Assembly (NCBI GenBank): GCA_001936135.1
Contig: CP012812.1
Coordinates: 1,860,001-1,924,000, forward strand
Source: Saccharomycopsis fibuligera x Saccharomycopsis cf. fibuligera
Lineage: Eukaryota; Ascomycota; Saccharomycetes; Ascoideales; Saccharomycopsidaceae
DNA length: 64,000 nucleotides
Reading direction: 5' to 3'
Shown here: positions 31,835 to 42,698 of the stretch, piece by piece
Layout: each line of letters begins with the position of its first letter
Numbering within the stretch: the stretch's first letter is position 1
Translations under genes and position numbers: made by a program
The notes under the pieces: model-generated
Databases searched by the model: none
Told to the model about the DNA's origin: nothing
What the model saw: the letters and a program-made list of their open reading frames with translations, nothing else

Positions 31835-34800
31835 TCACAGCTTGCAAGCACAACATACCACGAACTCCGCTGCCAAACGGTTCATCGGTCCCACAATGTA
31901 ATTCTGATATTGCTGCAATTACTGCTTCCAGCTTATTTCGTGAAAGCGATTCTATTGCCTCAAGCTCTAGTTACGGTTAGCTCTTGGCAGAAGGGCTCGC
32001 TCCCATATTCTAGCTATCTCCATACGGTTAATTTCGATGTCGATGTCATATGGCCTACCGGCCTGGGTCCTACTGCAAGGCCAGCACATAAGTTTCTCAA
32101 GTTCCTGCCGGTCAGTGTGGAGTACATCGGAGTGCATGCGTTAGACGATTGTGAACAACTGTCGGAGAAAAAAGAAAAGCGCAAAAAGAATCGCTGAAGT
32201 CATGTTTTTGTAACCTGCAGTAAACCCAATTTCTCGTAGTTTCGCGTACTCCGACACCAAGGTGAGATTTTTTATTTTATTTTTTTTTTTTTTTTTTAGT
32301 TAACGTTATGGAGCAAAGTCCCTTTTTTTTTAGAGTCTGCACACCGATGCTTTGGAATTCCAAAGGGTTCTTGCACTGTAGACTAGCCATTCGGGAATTT
32401 TGTCTGTTGACGTGAATGTTAAGATAATATTATATAGGAAAAGCCTTTTGCAATTATGACTGTAATCAGACTACTATAACGTAGGAAGAGAATATACAAC
32501 ACACGAATGAATAATACTAATCCTCTCTAGATCAATAGTAGTACTAGTACTAATTTATGGATACCCATCCTCATGCTTGCCCACCTTTGAGTCTTTTCTT
32601 TTTCCTCTTCGTTTTGACTTTCTTGTCTTCACACCTAATTAATTTTATTTCACTTCTCTTCTGTAATTCAGCCACTTTCGGACCACAGTTAAGAAAAGCA
32701 ACAAATAAGAAAAAAGTACAAGCAAAAAAGAAAAGAAAGAATCCAATTATTGTGTAGTACACTGCGTACGCGACGATAATTCAGACAATTCAGCCGTAAA
32801 ATACTTTTTACAGTATACTTAGACCCTCACACACGGTTACTGTACAGTACCGTTTAGGGTGCTTGGCTACCTAGCGAAATTTCTCTTTACTAGCTAGCTA
32901 TGAGTTTTCAAGTTTGATATATCGATGTATATATGTCAGCAGCATTGCAATAAACTTTTTTTTCTTATTGTGCTACATCAAGTTTTGGGATTTAATGATG
33001 AGAGCGAATTGTCTTTTGAACGCCTCTTCAAAATCATGGATCATGATACAGTCTTCAACATTAATCAATATCCATTTGTTTGGCCTCGACCTCAAATACT
33101 TTGAAAACAGGGACTCCCAAAGGTCCCTGATCCATTAACTCTCACTTTAGTTACTTAACGCTCTTTTATGCCCCATCGTATCCTGTTTATATTTTGGAGT
33201 TCGATACTAGTTTGTCGACAAATTAGGAAAATGATGTCTTAGGCGGGTATATGTTTGTGAATATATTCAGCTTATGCTGATCAGTCAAATAATAGACATT
33301 CCCCGTATCAGGTAAACTAGTATGCTACTATCTATGCGGAGCTGAGACATCTCAGACATCTGAGATTTCCTCCAGGGTATTAATCACTCTTAAGTTTTTC
33401 CGCAGTAACGAAATGGCACTTTTTGAGTGATCTTATTTGGCTGGCTGAGGTGGGAAGCATAGCTATCTATAGTTGAGCCTTTTTACGAGGCTGTCAGTAG
33501 ATTGCAATGACAGAAAAGAAAAATAATACAAATTAATAATACACAGACTTTTTCTTTTCAGCTCTGAAAGCCAAATTTCTGTTTTTATGAACAAAAAAAC
33601 GTCGCCGAATAGTATTCTAATACTACACTATACTAGATGAATACTACTTTTCCTAACACTGTTTCTATAGCTTTAGTACATCACTATAGGCAGAACTCTC
33701 TGTGTGTTTATTTTTATTTTTTTTTTCTTTTTAAGGCATATTCTTCTCACAATACCCATAAAATTATCCGTATTCAATTGCAATGTTCAGTAATTGAGAT
33801 ATTACAAGGCATTACTTCTGCGGGGGCGTCATGAGGCAATGATACTTTGTTCCGAAATTTCTGCTGCAAAATAACATCAGACAACAATAATTGAAAAACC
33901 TTCAAACCTCAAATATTTTTTGGTCAGTCGCTCTCAGATAGAAGTTTCTCCTCTTTGCTAAAATAAGCTAAGTGGGCGTACGGGATATACGATAGCAAAA
34001 ACCCCATTTTTTTTTCCTCTCAGTAGTGTGCTAAAACTCTAAAATTTTGATAATAGCACTTTTTTTTTTTCGTCAAATATGTTTCATCTTCTTCGCTGAG
34101 TTTAGTGCACTTTAGTATTCTGGACTACGCCGAGGTGTTGCCGTTGTCTCTGAACATGACACGCAAAATTTGCGCTTTGTGCTGTTGGTTGTGTCTCGAG
34201 CTGGTTATCGCTCACCCTCAGTAATAATAAGCTGTCACGAAGCAGCCAGGGCCCCTCATTCACTCAGTACAGTGATTCTGTTCCCTTTTCTTGTCACTAT
34301 ACTTTTTTGATTTTTATTCTTTCCTGCTAGACTGAACATTACACGCACTTATGCGCTAGACGCGCCGCCCGCTTGCCCGCGCCACGCATGGTGTTTCGCC
34401 GGTTGTCAAAATTCAAGCTCTTTGAAATGCAGTGGATCAATCAGTTTTTCCGATTTTGGTATCCACAAATCTTAATCTCAAGAATCCTCGTTGTGCACTG
34501 TCCGCACTTTTGTTCCTACGATAAACTTTTTCAGTGGGACTGTTCAATTTATATTTAATGAGAGAGTTGTAGTGGTTTTTCATTGTAGGTCTAAGTTGGT
34601 AAAGTTCAGGAACATGATATTGCTCCTAGCTTTGCCCACGGCTCAAATACATCCTCTCGTGGCGTAGCATTATCACAAGCCAGAATACCGTTTATAGTCT
34701 TTTTCTGCGCACTCTTGTCTCAGTTGATAAATCGATTTGTCAATTTTACTAAAGTTTGTGGTAAATGAGCTTTTATGTGCAAGTTTTTCCGTCAGACATA

Positions 34801-36366
34801 TAATACTTGTTCAACATTTTTGAGATAAACCGCTGGAGTACACCCCCCAAAAAAAAAACAAAAAAAAACAGCTCTTCTAATAACACCGCATTCGATTTAC
34901 GTGAAATTCATGGTTCAGTTTGTGCCTACTCAAGAAAGTTGGCTCAGGTAACACCACAATACATTGCACACCAAGTATTATTATATCTGTCGCAAATCAA
35001 TGTCACTAACAAATACTCGCATCAACAAACTTCCTCCGGCATCACCGCGCACGCACCACTTTAATGCCCTAAATTTTGTGCGCGGCTTAACGCGACAATT
35101 GACGCTCCCCAGAAAAAAACAAACAAAAAAACAACAACAACAAAATACTCAGCCCAAATTACGAAACGTATGCTATACTCTCATGCAAATTAACTAATGA
35201 CTATTTGGCAATTATATCGTATTGATACAAAGAGATGCGACAATGCGTTCATATTTAGCTAATTGGTTTTGGTTTTATTACACTCCCTCGCACCCGAAAT
35301 TAATTCGATTAATTCAACAAACCAAGTGATTAATGAAATCAAGCGGCTTTCTATTATCTTCTCGCTTGCCAATCCCCGCGGGAAACCTATCAACTTACAA
35401 CTTATACATAGATTTTTTTTGATTCTTTTTATTGTTTCTTTTTTTTTTCTTTTTTTTGCTTTTTTTTTTAAAAAAATTTTTTTTTGCTGCTTAGTATGTT
35501 ATCCCAATAGCTGCTCAATAGTAGCATATGCTGCGGTATCTGCAGATTAGTAATAAATTAAACAGTCGATTAGTCTTGGTATTTATATTTTCTTTGCTAG
35601 ATCATGCTGAATCAGGCTGGTCTATTATCAGCTGGAGGCTCACTGTGTATAGTTTACACTGCTAGACACTACTGAAATCCTAATGCTTTAATCTCTTTAT
35701 ACCCTAACTTAATTGTCACCAGAAGCAGTATACAGCCCATACTTGAATTTGCGTCTTTCTGCTGGCCATGCTCGCTCTTTTGCGATTAACCAATAACAAG
35801 CTTTCGTGGCAATGAAAAGTGAATGAGTTTACTACCAATATTTGATCTCAGTGTACGTTTCAAATAAGTACCCTCCAAAAGAATAAATGAATCATGAGCT
35901 GTTTTTATTGCTTTCAAATTTTGCTAAAACAGTCAATTTTCTGACATTTAGGCATTATGTCGGCATAAGTACTCGATCCAGATATGCTAGCGTATAATAA
36001 TCTATTGTGAACCGCTTGCTACAGTACAACCGTATTCTAGTAGGACTGTATATTATACAGGATTTGCCTTGCCATTTACTTGGAAAGGCGCCACTCATTC
36101 CAGCTGCATCAACACAACGCTTTATACTCTATAGATCAAGTACAATTTAACAGCCTACTGTTATTCGTCATGGCCAACCTGACAAATTACTGTTATGCGA
36201 TGTGGATAACAACAATTAAAATGCTAACCAATTAGAAATGTTCCTTAATCGAAAAACAAAAACAACCGAGTAACACTGGCAAAACTTGGCGAGATAATCA
36301 AACAGAATTGAAAAAAAAAAATCAAACAAAAACATAGAAAAACATTGAAATAAAAAAGATGAAAAG

Positions 36367-36399
<33 letters not shown>

Positions 36400-36558
36400 A
36401 GATGAATAATTCAACAATTGTATTTCAATTAGTTACATTAATTAAAAAAACTAATTAAAATTAGGTGCTCCAAATAAAAAAAAAAAAAAAAATTCAATAT
36501 AAAATTAATGAATACTTTTGCCTGCAGCTGCGAGCCAAAAAAGTAGCCACCGACTCGC
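29631..36558. other. 6.9-kb gene-free region upstream of the zinc-cluster factor
   Basis: No frame longer than about 145 codons and none with a recognisable protein. It lies upstream of the leftward zinc-cluster gene and downstream of leftward NTF2. It contains a GC-rich island (about 30000-30480), A runs at 30865-30897, 31803-31832 and 36367-36398, a 12-bp palindrome TTTGTCGACAAA (33211-33222), overlapping CTGAGA/TCTCAG palindromes (33342-33366) and many T-rich tracts. It is most easily read as an extended control region with a long 5' leader. A regional centromere cannot be excluded by eye. Confidence 0.5.
30000..30480. other. GC-rich island with repeated GCTAGC palindromes
   Basis: Markedly GC-richer than the flanking DNA. 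GCTAGC/CTAGCTAG occurs in clusters at about 30006-30020 and 30226-30252, with many TGCAG, GCATGC and CTGGC words. No open frame explains the composition. Probably regulatory DNA of the zinc-cluster gene. Confidence 0.45.
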
Positions 36559-37461
36559 TCAAGAACCGTAGTTAAGACGGAAAATATCATTCAAAACATA
36601 GTAAGAACCTCCATCAGGCATAAGATGGAAAACTTGAGAAAAGTTTTGTGGATTTCTTTCTTCATCAAGCAATAATTGACCAGTAACGAGGACCAAAACA
36701 TCACCATTTGGGGAAGCTGGTTGAGCATTGATGGTGATGACTTTGTGTTCAACTCTGCTGAATGGAAGGGACTTTGTAAAGAGGTTAATATGTTTGGTTT
36801 AAGATAGAAATTCTTGAACTTTTCTAATGAAAAATTGTGGTTTCGGTTCCTAAAAAAGTACTTACAGTCAATTTTTCAAGGATGGATTGAACGCCTTGCA
36901 ATTCAGAGGTTTCGAAAGTAAGCATAGACTCATTTCTCTAAATTATTCGAGTTAGTAATTTTGAATTCATGTTAAAAATTGATTCTAGTAATTGGTGTTT
37001 TCTTGCTAAAAATTGATCAGTGAGATTTAACATACGTATAAGTTACCAAGTTGCGATCTGTCCTGGTCAAATTGTTTGTAGTAAAAGTTGGTAAACTCGG
37101 CTAAATTTTAACGTTAGTAATAATGATATTTAAAATTTCCCTAGAGGCACTGACGCTGGGACGGTGTACTGGTAGGACACCAACCAATGAACGATGATAG
37201 CTAGTAGTTAACAGCACTTTGAAAAATATTTCGTATGCATGTTTTGACGCCTTGTAGCATCATTAAACTCAATTGATGCTAAATATTGGTCGGGCTACCT
37301 TTTCTGCAATCATTTGCTGTCCTGAGTAACAAAATACTCCAATCATCAAATCAGCAATTTTTTTTTCTAAAAGAAAAACAAAAATACAAAAAAAAAACAG
37401 ATCAATATGCAAAACTGAAAAAGTAAACGAGATCACATACAGGCAAGAGTGTTAAAATCCA
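36559..37461 (-). CDS. NTF2: Nuclear transport factor 2, multi-intron (first exon not located)
   Basis: Four exons seen: 37441-37461, 37036-37100, 36866-36937 and 36559-36771 (stop 36559-36561). Introns: 37101-37440 (340 bp), 36938-37035 (98 bp), 36772-36865 (94 bp). Donors are GTATGT, GTATGT and GTAAGT; three acceptors are preceded by TACTAAC, including one at about 37475 upstream of the first exon seen, so at least one more exon lies further right. Joined sequence reads [40 protein letters not shown], then [20 protein letters not shown] and [20 protein letters not shown], ending LNYGS. This matches yeast Ntf2 (125 residues), the dimer that carries Ran-GDP into the nucleus. The first exon supplies one base of the next codon plus the start and was not identified with confidence. 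No CTG codon in the conserved core. Confidence 0.92.
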
Positions 37462-39450
37462 CTAAATTAAAGTTAGTAAAATCATGCTATTTTTGAAAAA
37501 CTGAAATTCAGTAATGATGAAGAGTGCAATTAAACATAGTTGATTGATGATGTCGAACGATAATGTTAAATGAATAACGAATCATAGTATTTCTGGTTGA
37601 ATTCATTTGTTTCCATCATTATTGTCCATACAATTTCTTCTCTTTTCTGTATTTTCGCCTGTAGAAAATATTCCAACTTTGACAGGATGAGGGTACTGCA
37701 AAACTTGCTCAATTCATTGGTGAACGATAATACAATGGTTAAAATTTAATTCATCGACAGCTAATATGTCGATTTACCTGTAGTAAAAAAAAAGAAAAAA
37801 AAGACGCTACTTATTTGCATTGCTTTGGTTTGAACAGTTCCTCAAAGATTTAGTCCCACTAGCGCCAAGCGCTATTAAAAAAAATCCATAAATAGCCGAC
37901 TATATTGAAGATGAAGATGAAGATGGATTATTACCAGAAACACAAGGAGACAACGAACAAACTCAACCAGATCACAACTCAACCATCATCCCAACAAAAC
38001 CATCAACATTATCATCAAACCACAATAACGCAAAACCACATACTTTTTGCTATTATATTTTTGCTTTGCTTTTGCTATGTGATTGGAATCAAATCAAACA
38101 GTGATGACTCTCTATATTTTTTAATTTTACTTTTATTTTTTTTATTTTTTGCCTGCTCTCTCTTCAATGTTGTTGTTCACTTTTTTTTTATCGATCGAAT
38201 ATTCTGTGCTCCGATGCGCTGTGGACCACCAAAGATTGGCGGCACGGGTAAGACTTAGGGGTGCTCGGAGTGCATTTAGCTACTTCCGTTTGTAATTCAG
38301 CCGACAGACCTAAACAACGGTGATTGAAAAAAGTAAGTACGGAGCCTATGTAATCAGCCGATTGATGTACAACTAAATAGAAAATAGCAAACACTTCATA
38401 AATATTTCCTAAACGGGAAGTCACTTGCGGCCACTCCAAAGGTAGTATTCTTAACAATATTTTCTAATAAAAAATCCAGCGTGATAAAGCAAAGAAAGTT
38501 GGGTGAACAGGTCGTACTTACAATATATACATTATAGCTTTGTATTTTTAGCCAATTTATTGGATCTTATTCTGCAGTTGAATTGTCCTGTATGGTGGCT
38601 GATGGTACTACAATACTCTTAGCAGAAACTATCAAAAAAAAAAAAGTAAAAAAAAAAAATTGAAGTTATTTTGCAAAGATTGTGAATTGTAGATTATAAA
38701 GTGTTGTACACATCAAGTTGGATTGATATGACATGCAGATATATATTGTTTTTCTTTTCAGACAACATCAGGTTGGATTGTGTTGCTATAATACAGTTAA
38801 TTTGGTGATACCAAGTGATAAAAAGATCAATAAATCGAAACAGAAAACAAAAACCAAAAAAAAAGCCACAGCTTACCCATTGTAAACAAAAAAAAAAAAA
38901 AAAATTAAAATAAGGGAGAAAAAAAAAGCAATGTAATTAATCAACTAAAAGCACCGCTAAGAAGAATCACTGCAGTTGGATTAGTGATTAAGTGAAAAAG
39001 TAAAATAAAAAACAGGGAGAAAAGAAACAGTAAGTAAATAAAATAAAAAAAATTTGGACCAGGTTGGACTGATCATGCAAATATAATTATAATAATAATA
39101 ATTAATAATCATCAAGTTGGATTGTGTCATTAACAAAGAGGCAGAAAAAAATCATAACAGTATCAAGTTGGATTGATATGCAAAAACGTAAAAAAACAAA
39201 AAGTCATCAAGTTGGATTGATCATGGGCAGGTGCGTTAAGAATAATAATGATAAAATCAGTGTAAAAATGGGTGTTAAAAAGGAAATGGCAAAGAACCAA
39301 GTTGGATTGGTCTTTTTGTTTTAAAAAACAAGAATTGAACAAGTTGGATTGTGTCAGTTTGAGAAAAAAATTATGGCCAAATTGATGGTTCCTCTCAAAA
39401 AGAAGTGTGTAAGCTTTCTAAAAAAGCTTCAGATTATAGATTGTATTGTT
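37462..39450. other. Region between NTF2 and STR3, with 5' end of NTF2 and a repeat array
   Basis: The right-hand part of the first NTF2 intron, its missing first exon and promoter must lie in the left half. The right half (38714-39351) holds the CA(A/G)GTTGGA(T/C)TG array in A-rich DNA. A frame at 37905-38258 (117 codons, plus) has two hydrophobic stretches but is encoded by T-rich low-complexity DNA and was not called. Confidence 0.5.
38714..39351 (+). repeat. Dispersed array of CAAGTTGGATTG elements in A-rich DNA
   Basis: Eight copies of a 12-mer: 38714-38725, 38769-38780 (CAGGTTGGATTG), 39060-39071 (CAGGTTGGACTG), 39113-39124, 39164-39175, 39208-39219, 39298-39309 and 39340-39351, plus a degenerate copy near 38973. 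All have the same orientation. Flanks are partly conserved (ATC before; ATATG, ATCATG or TGTC after). Start-to-start spacing is 42-55 nt for several pairs and up to 291 nt for the widest. Spacers are A-rich and unlike each other, so this is not a simple tandem duplication. It lies just past the STR3 stop codon and about 1.2 kb upstream of the first NTF2 exon seen. Confidence 0.85.
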
Positions 39451-40647
39451 TTATAATCTTGGGCGAATGTTTCTTTGAACATCACTTGGCTTGACGCCTG
39501 CTTTTAAGAATGCATTTCTCAAGTCTTCAATCAAATCATCTGCGTTTTCAATCCCGACGCAAACTCTAATCAAGTCTTCAGGTAAAGCTCTTTCCGCTCT
39601 AGTTTTAGCATCAATAGAAGCATGTGACATTCTGCAAGGCATAGAAATCAACGAATTAACACAGCCAAAAGAAACAGTGACACTATAAATGTCAACTTTT
39701 TTAACAATCTCTTCACTAAGCTTGATATCACCGGTTTCAAAAGACAAAACGGCTCCTGAGCCTCTATTGTACTTTTTGTGAATATTGTATTGTGGATGAC
39801 TTTTCAAACCTGGATAATGGACTTTCAAACCAAATTCAGACTCTAAAAACTTGGCAATTTTCAATGCATTTTGTTGTTGTCTTTCTAAACGAATTGACAA
39901 AGTTTTCAAACCACGAAGCAACAACCAGCAATCAAATGGAGCTAAACCGGCACCAGTGGAATTAATGATAAAGAAAATGTCATCAGCAAGTTTGGCATTC
40001 TTGGTGGCAATGACACCAGCCATGATATCATGATGACCATTCAAATATTTGGTGGCTGATTCATACTGAATATCAACACCAAGCAGCAACGGTGAAGCAA
40101 GCAATGGAGTCATCATGGTATTGTCAAAAACAATCAAACAATTTGGATAGTTGGCTTTAATATATTTAGTGACTGCTGGCAAGTCAACAATCTTGATAAG
40201 TGGGTTCGTTGGGCTTTCCAAGAAAATCATTCTCGTCTTTTCAGTAACAGTTTGCTTAATGACTTCCACATTACTAGTATCAATATGTTGCAACTTCACT
40301 GCTTTCTTGTTATGCAACAAAGTCAACAATCTATGAGTGCCACCATACAAGTCATCACCAGCAATGACTTCATCACCAGAATTCAAAAGACGAAGAATGA
40401 CATCTAAACAGCTCATACCACTACCAACAACGAATGACTTGTCGGCCCCCATGATTTTAGCCAAATGGTTTTGCAAGAAAGTTCTAGTAGGATTGCCTGA
40501 TCTGGTGTAATCGTAATCGTTATCGCCGCCTTCTAAGTCCTGCTTGAAAGTAGTGGATTGGTACAAAGGAGGATTACTGGCTCTGTAGCCATCTTTGTGA
40601 TCAACGATCAAAAGCTCAGTTTCAACATTATATTTTCTGTTTGCCAT
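39451..40647 (-). CDS. STR3: Cystathionine beta-lyase (PLP enzyme, Cys/Met metabolism)
   Basis: A 398-residue enzyme of the Cys/Met-metabolism PLP family. It cleaves cystathionine to homocysteine, pyruvate and ammonia on the way to methionine. Seen: SNPPLYQSTTFKQ, YDYTRSGNPTRTFLQ, FVVGSGMSCLDVIL, DDLYGGTHRL, VFDNTMMTPL and SATKYLNGHHD, with the PLP-binding Lys at about 200, then ISMPCRMSHASI near the C-terminus. The NTMM...SATKYL..H pattern favours beta-lyase (Str3) over gamma-lyase (Cys3). The start is the ATG at 40645-40647 (MANRKYNVETELL), which fits the family; the frame continues upstream but without an ATG. It has one CTG, in PL(CTG)LG at a position I recall as often polar (Glu, Asp) in relatives. 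A TCACGTG lies in the promoter. Confidence 0.88.
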   Translation of the reverse strand: MANRKYNVETELLIVDHKDGYRASNPPLYQSTTFKQDLEGGDNDYDYTRSGNPTRTFLQNHLAKIMGADKSFVVGSGMSCLDVILRLLNSGDEVIAGDDLYGGTHRLLTLLHNKKAVKLQHIDTSNVEVIKQTVTEKTRMIFLESPTNPLIKIVDLPAVTKYIKANYPNCLIVFDNTMMTPLLASPLLLGVDIQYESATKYLNGHHDIMAGVIATKNAKLADDIFFIINSTGAGLAPFDCWLLLRGLKTLSIRLERQQQNALKIAKFLESEFGLKVHYPGLKSHPQYNIHKKYNRGSGAVLSFETGDIKLSEEIVKKVDIYSVTVSFGCVNSLISMPCRMSHASIDAKTRAERALPEDLIRVCVGIENADDLIEDLRNAFLKAGVKPSDVQRNIRPRL

Positions 40648-41255
40648 TGTATACTGAGTTATTATTGTATTGTTTGTAATAAACGAAAAGTACGAGTTAA
40701 CCTGTGGAAAGTTAATCAAAGCGTGGTCTATTTTCCGTTGAGAGAAAATAAGATAGCAAAACTGAAAGAGAGTAAAGAAGGTAGGTGCGATAGGTGCAGT
40801 AGGAAGAGATAAGTTGACCAATTTATTATAAACCGCAGGAGAAAACTGAAAAGAAACCGGAAAAAGAAAAAATTAATGAAAAAGTAATTAATCCACAACA
40901 ATTGTTCAATTTAAATAAACTAAAAAATTTTCATGCTACTGGGTTAAACGAGTCTTAATAGTGCTCAATAGCCAAAAGAAACGGAGCGATTAGCACTTGA
41001 TTGTGGTGATGAGTCAGAACTTTATTATGCGTCAGCCGATTATAAGCCTTCCTTCCTTTCTTTTTCCCCAGAAAGCGCGCAATATCACGTGTATCACATG
41101 CTTTTATAATTACATAAGCATAAGCATAAGCGATAAGACGCATGTAGACGCATATAGCACCTGCAAGGCTTTCCAACCTCAACATGTGAAACACCAGTAT
41201 AATCAGCTAATGTATTAAAGAAGTTATAGCAATGCATATAATCCTAGGACCTAGA
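40648..41255. promoter_or_regulatory. STR3 promoter and TGL1 3' flank
   Basis: 608 bp without a gene. Contains a Cbf1-type TCACGTG (41085-41091) followed by TATCACATG, and CTGTGGAAA at about 40702, a partial match to the Met31/32 core. Confidence 0.5.
41085..41091. promoter_or_regulatory. TCACGTG, Cbf1-type site upstream of STR3
   Basis: TCACGTG about 440 bp upstream of the STR3 start. It is the Cbf1/Met4/Met28 element of sulfur-amino-acid genes in S. cerevisiae, and a near copy (TCACATG) follows 9 bp later. The placement next to a methionine-pathway gene supports the assignment. Confidence 0.55.
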
Positions 41256-42698
41256 CTATGATGTTATGGACGGCACAGGCGTATCGTCGTCCTCCTCAAT
41301 TTCGTCTCTCGTCTTGTGCCCACCTTCCAGCAAAGCACGAATTTCTCCCAAGAATCGTAATATGTGAGGAAACACTAACACTCCAATTCTGTCACCCCAA
41401 ATGATTTCCAAGTGCTCGTACTCATCCACTCCCACAGCCCGAACGTTATTATTTTTGGGGAGCTGGTCTAGCATTATGTCAATATCAACCAAAGAGTCAG
41501 ACTTTCCATAGATGAGCAATATTGGCACTTTAATGTTATTGGTTGGGTAACTTGGCACCACATAGTCTTTGGTTTGGAAATGTGATTCTTGACTGATTTT
41601 TGATGAAAGTTTAGGAGAAATGGCAAACGAATCGTCGTACATTTGAAATGATTTGTTTCTAATGATTTGAAACCAATGTACTACTGCCTTGACACTTGTG
41701 GACGAGTACAAGTGCGAGTATGACAAGATTTTTTGATCAAAAGAAATGTTGCTTCCATACCAATTAAAAAGCAATATATTGGAGAAATCAATAACCCGAA
41801 TGAAAAGCGGCGGATAAATGACAGAGTTCCAAAATGTGGCTGAAGATAACAATATTTTTCTACCAAAAAACAAAAACATAAGGATTGGAGTGGCTTTCAT
41901 CAAAGTGTCCACCACTGGATGGTGAAGTCCCTTTGGAGTCATTGCTGGAGAAAGTGCAATAAAACCGTTGACTTTAGAATTGAGTTCAGGATGAATACTT
42001 AGCGATGCAAAACCTTGAGCTGTGCCTTGGCTGAAGCCAATGTAAGTCAAGCTTTTCATGCTTGTGTAGTCCAAAATATGGTTTATTGTATTTGGAATGT
42101 CATACATGGCAAACTCATCAATAGAAAAATCCCAAAATTTGTTATCATCAGGTTTGAGCAGCACATGCTTTTTGGAGTATTTATTACCGCGGTTATTACC
42201 TAACCAAACATCATAACCCAAGTCGCTGAGTACAAACGGCAAGTTGCTGAACTTGTTGCTCATCGTCACCCAAACTTCACTGTTCATGAGCAAACCATGA
42301 TGAAGATAAATAACTGGGCGGTCTTTCAAAGCATTTAAGCCCTCACTGGGTATAATTCTGTGAATTGTTAAAATATAACCATCTTCAGTCTTGACCAAAT
42401 GGTTTTGGCAAGAGTAGCCAAAAAGCAAGCATAACTCTCTAAAACTGTTGGCGTTTTTGATCTTGTTCAAAAAATCAATATCAATCTGGTCCCCTTCTTT
42501 TTTCTTCAAGTTGTAGTAGCCATTTACTGGGTTATTTATGAAGATTAGCTCAACCGCGTGGTCAAAAAACTGAATAACTTGTCTCGGTAGTAATGCAGTG
42601 ACAAACGTCATGATGCCTTCCACATAGATGAGGAGCAACGATAGCAAGAGTATGGGCCACTCGGAGCGGTCAATACGCTGAACAAACGGGATGTACAT
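41256..42698 (-). CDS. TGL1: Steryl ester hydrolase Tgl1 (lipid-droplet lipase)
   Basis: A 480-residue acid-lipase-family protein that releases sterols and fatty acids from steryl esters on lipid droplets. The N-terminal membrane anchor (about 14-45) is followed by EDGYILTIHRI, VIYLHHGLLMNSEVW, DVWLGNNRGNKYS, NKFWDFSIDEFAMYDIPN and the nucleophile elbow YIGFSQGTAQ (Ser 223). PILLIYGKSDSLVDID gives Asp 401 and VDEYEHLEIIWGD gives His 429, completing the triad. S. cerevisiae Tgl1 is 548 residues; the C-terminal tail is shorter here. Start at ATG 42696-42698 (MYIPFVQRIDRSEW) aligns with the yeast start; the frame extends 102 codons further but that part is unlike the family and includes a tandem-repeat leader. 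Confidence 0.95.
   Translation of the reverse strand: MYIPFVQRIDRSEWPILLLSLLLIYVEGIMTFVTALLPRQVIQFFDHAVELIFINNPVNGYYNLKKKEGDQIDIDFLNKIKNANSFRELCLLFGYSCQNHLVKTEDGYILTIHRIIPSEGLNALKDRPVIYLHHGLLMNSEVWVTMSNKFSNLPFVLSDLGYDVWLGNNRGNKYSKKHVLLKPDDNKFWDFSIDEFAMYDIPNTINHILDYTSMKSLTYIGFSQGTAQGFASLSIHPELNSKVNGFIALSPAMTPKGLHHPVVDTLMKATPILMFLFFGRKILLSSATFWNSVIYPPLFIRVIDFSNILLFNWYGSNISFDQKILSYSHLYSSTSVKAVVHWFQIIRNKSFQMYDDSFAISPKLSSKISQESHFQTKDYVVPSYPTNNIKVPILLIYGKSDSLVDIDIMLDQLPKNNNVRAVGVDEYEHLEIIWGDRIGVLVFPHILRFLGEIRALLEGGHKTRDEIEEDDDTPVPSITS

Noticed and set aside
37480-37650. C/D snoRNA on the minus strand in the NTF2 first-intron region (ATGATGG ... CTGA)
   Set aside because: Box C has a mismatch at its last base, no terminal stem is clear, and no rRNA-complementary guide was recognised.
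37905-38258. 117-codon plus-strand frame with two hydrophobic stretches
   Set aside because: The hydrophobic parts come from T-rich low-complexity DNA, the start is a GATGAA repeat, and no protein family is recognisable; it lies where the NTF2 promoter or first intron should be.
38714-39351. CRISPR-like array
   Set aside because: Repeats are only 12 nt, spacers vary widely in length and are A-rich, and this is a eukaryotic nuclear region.
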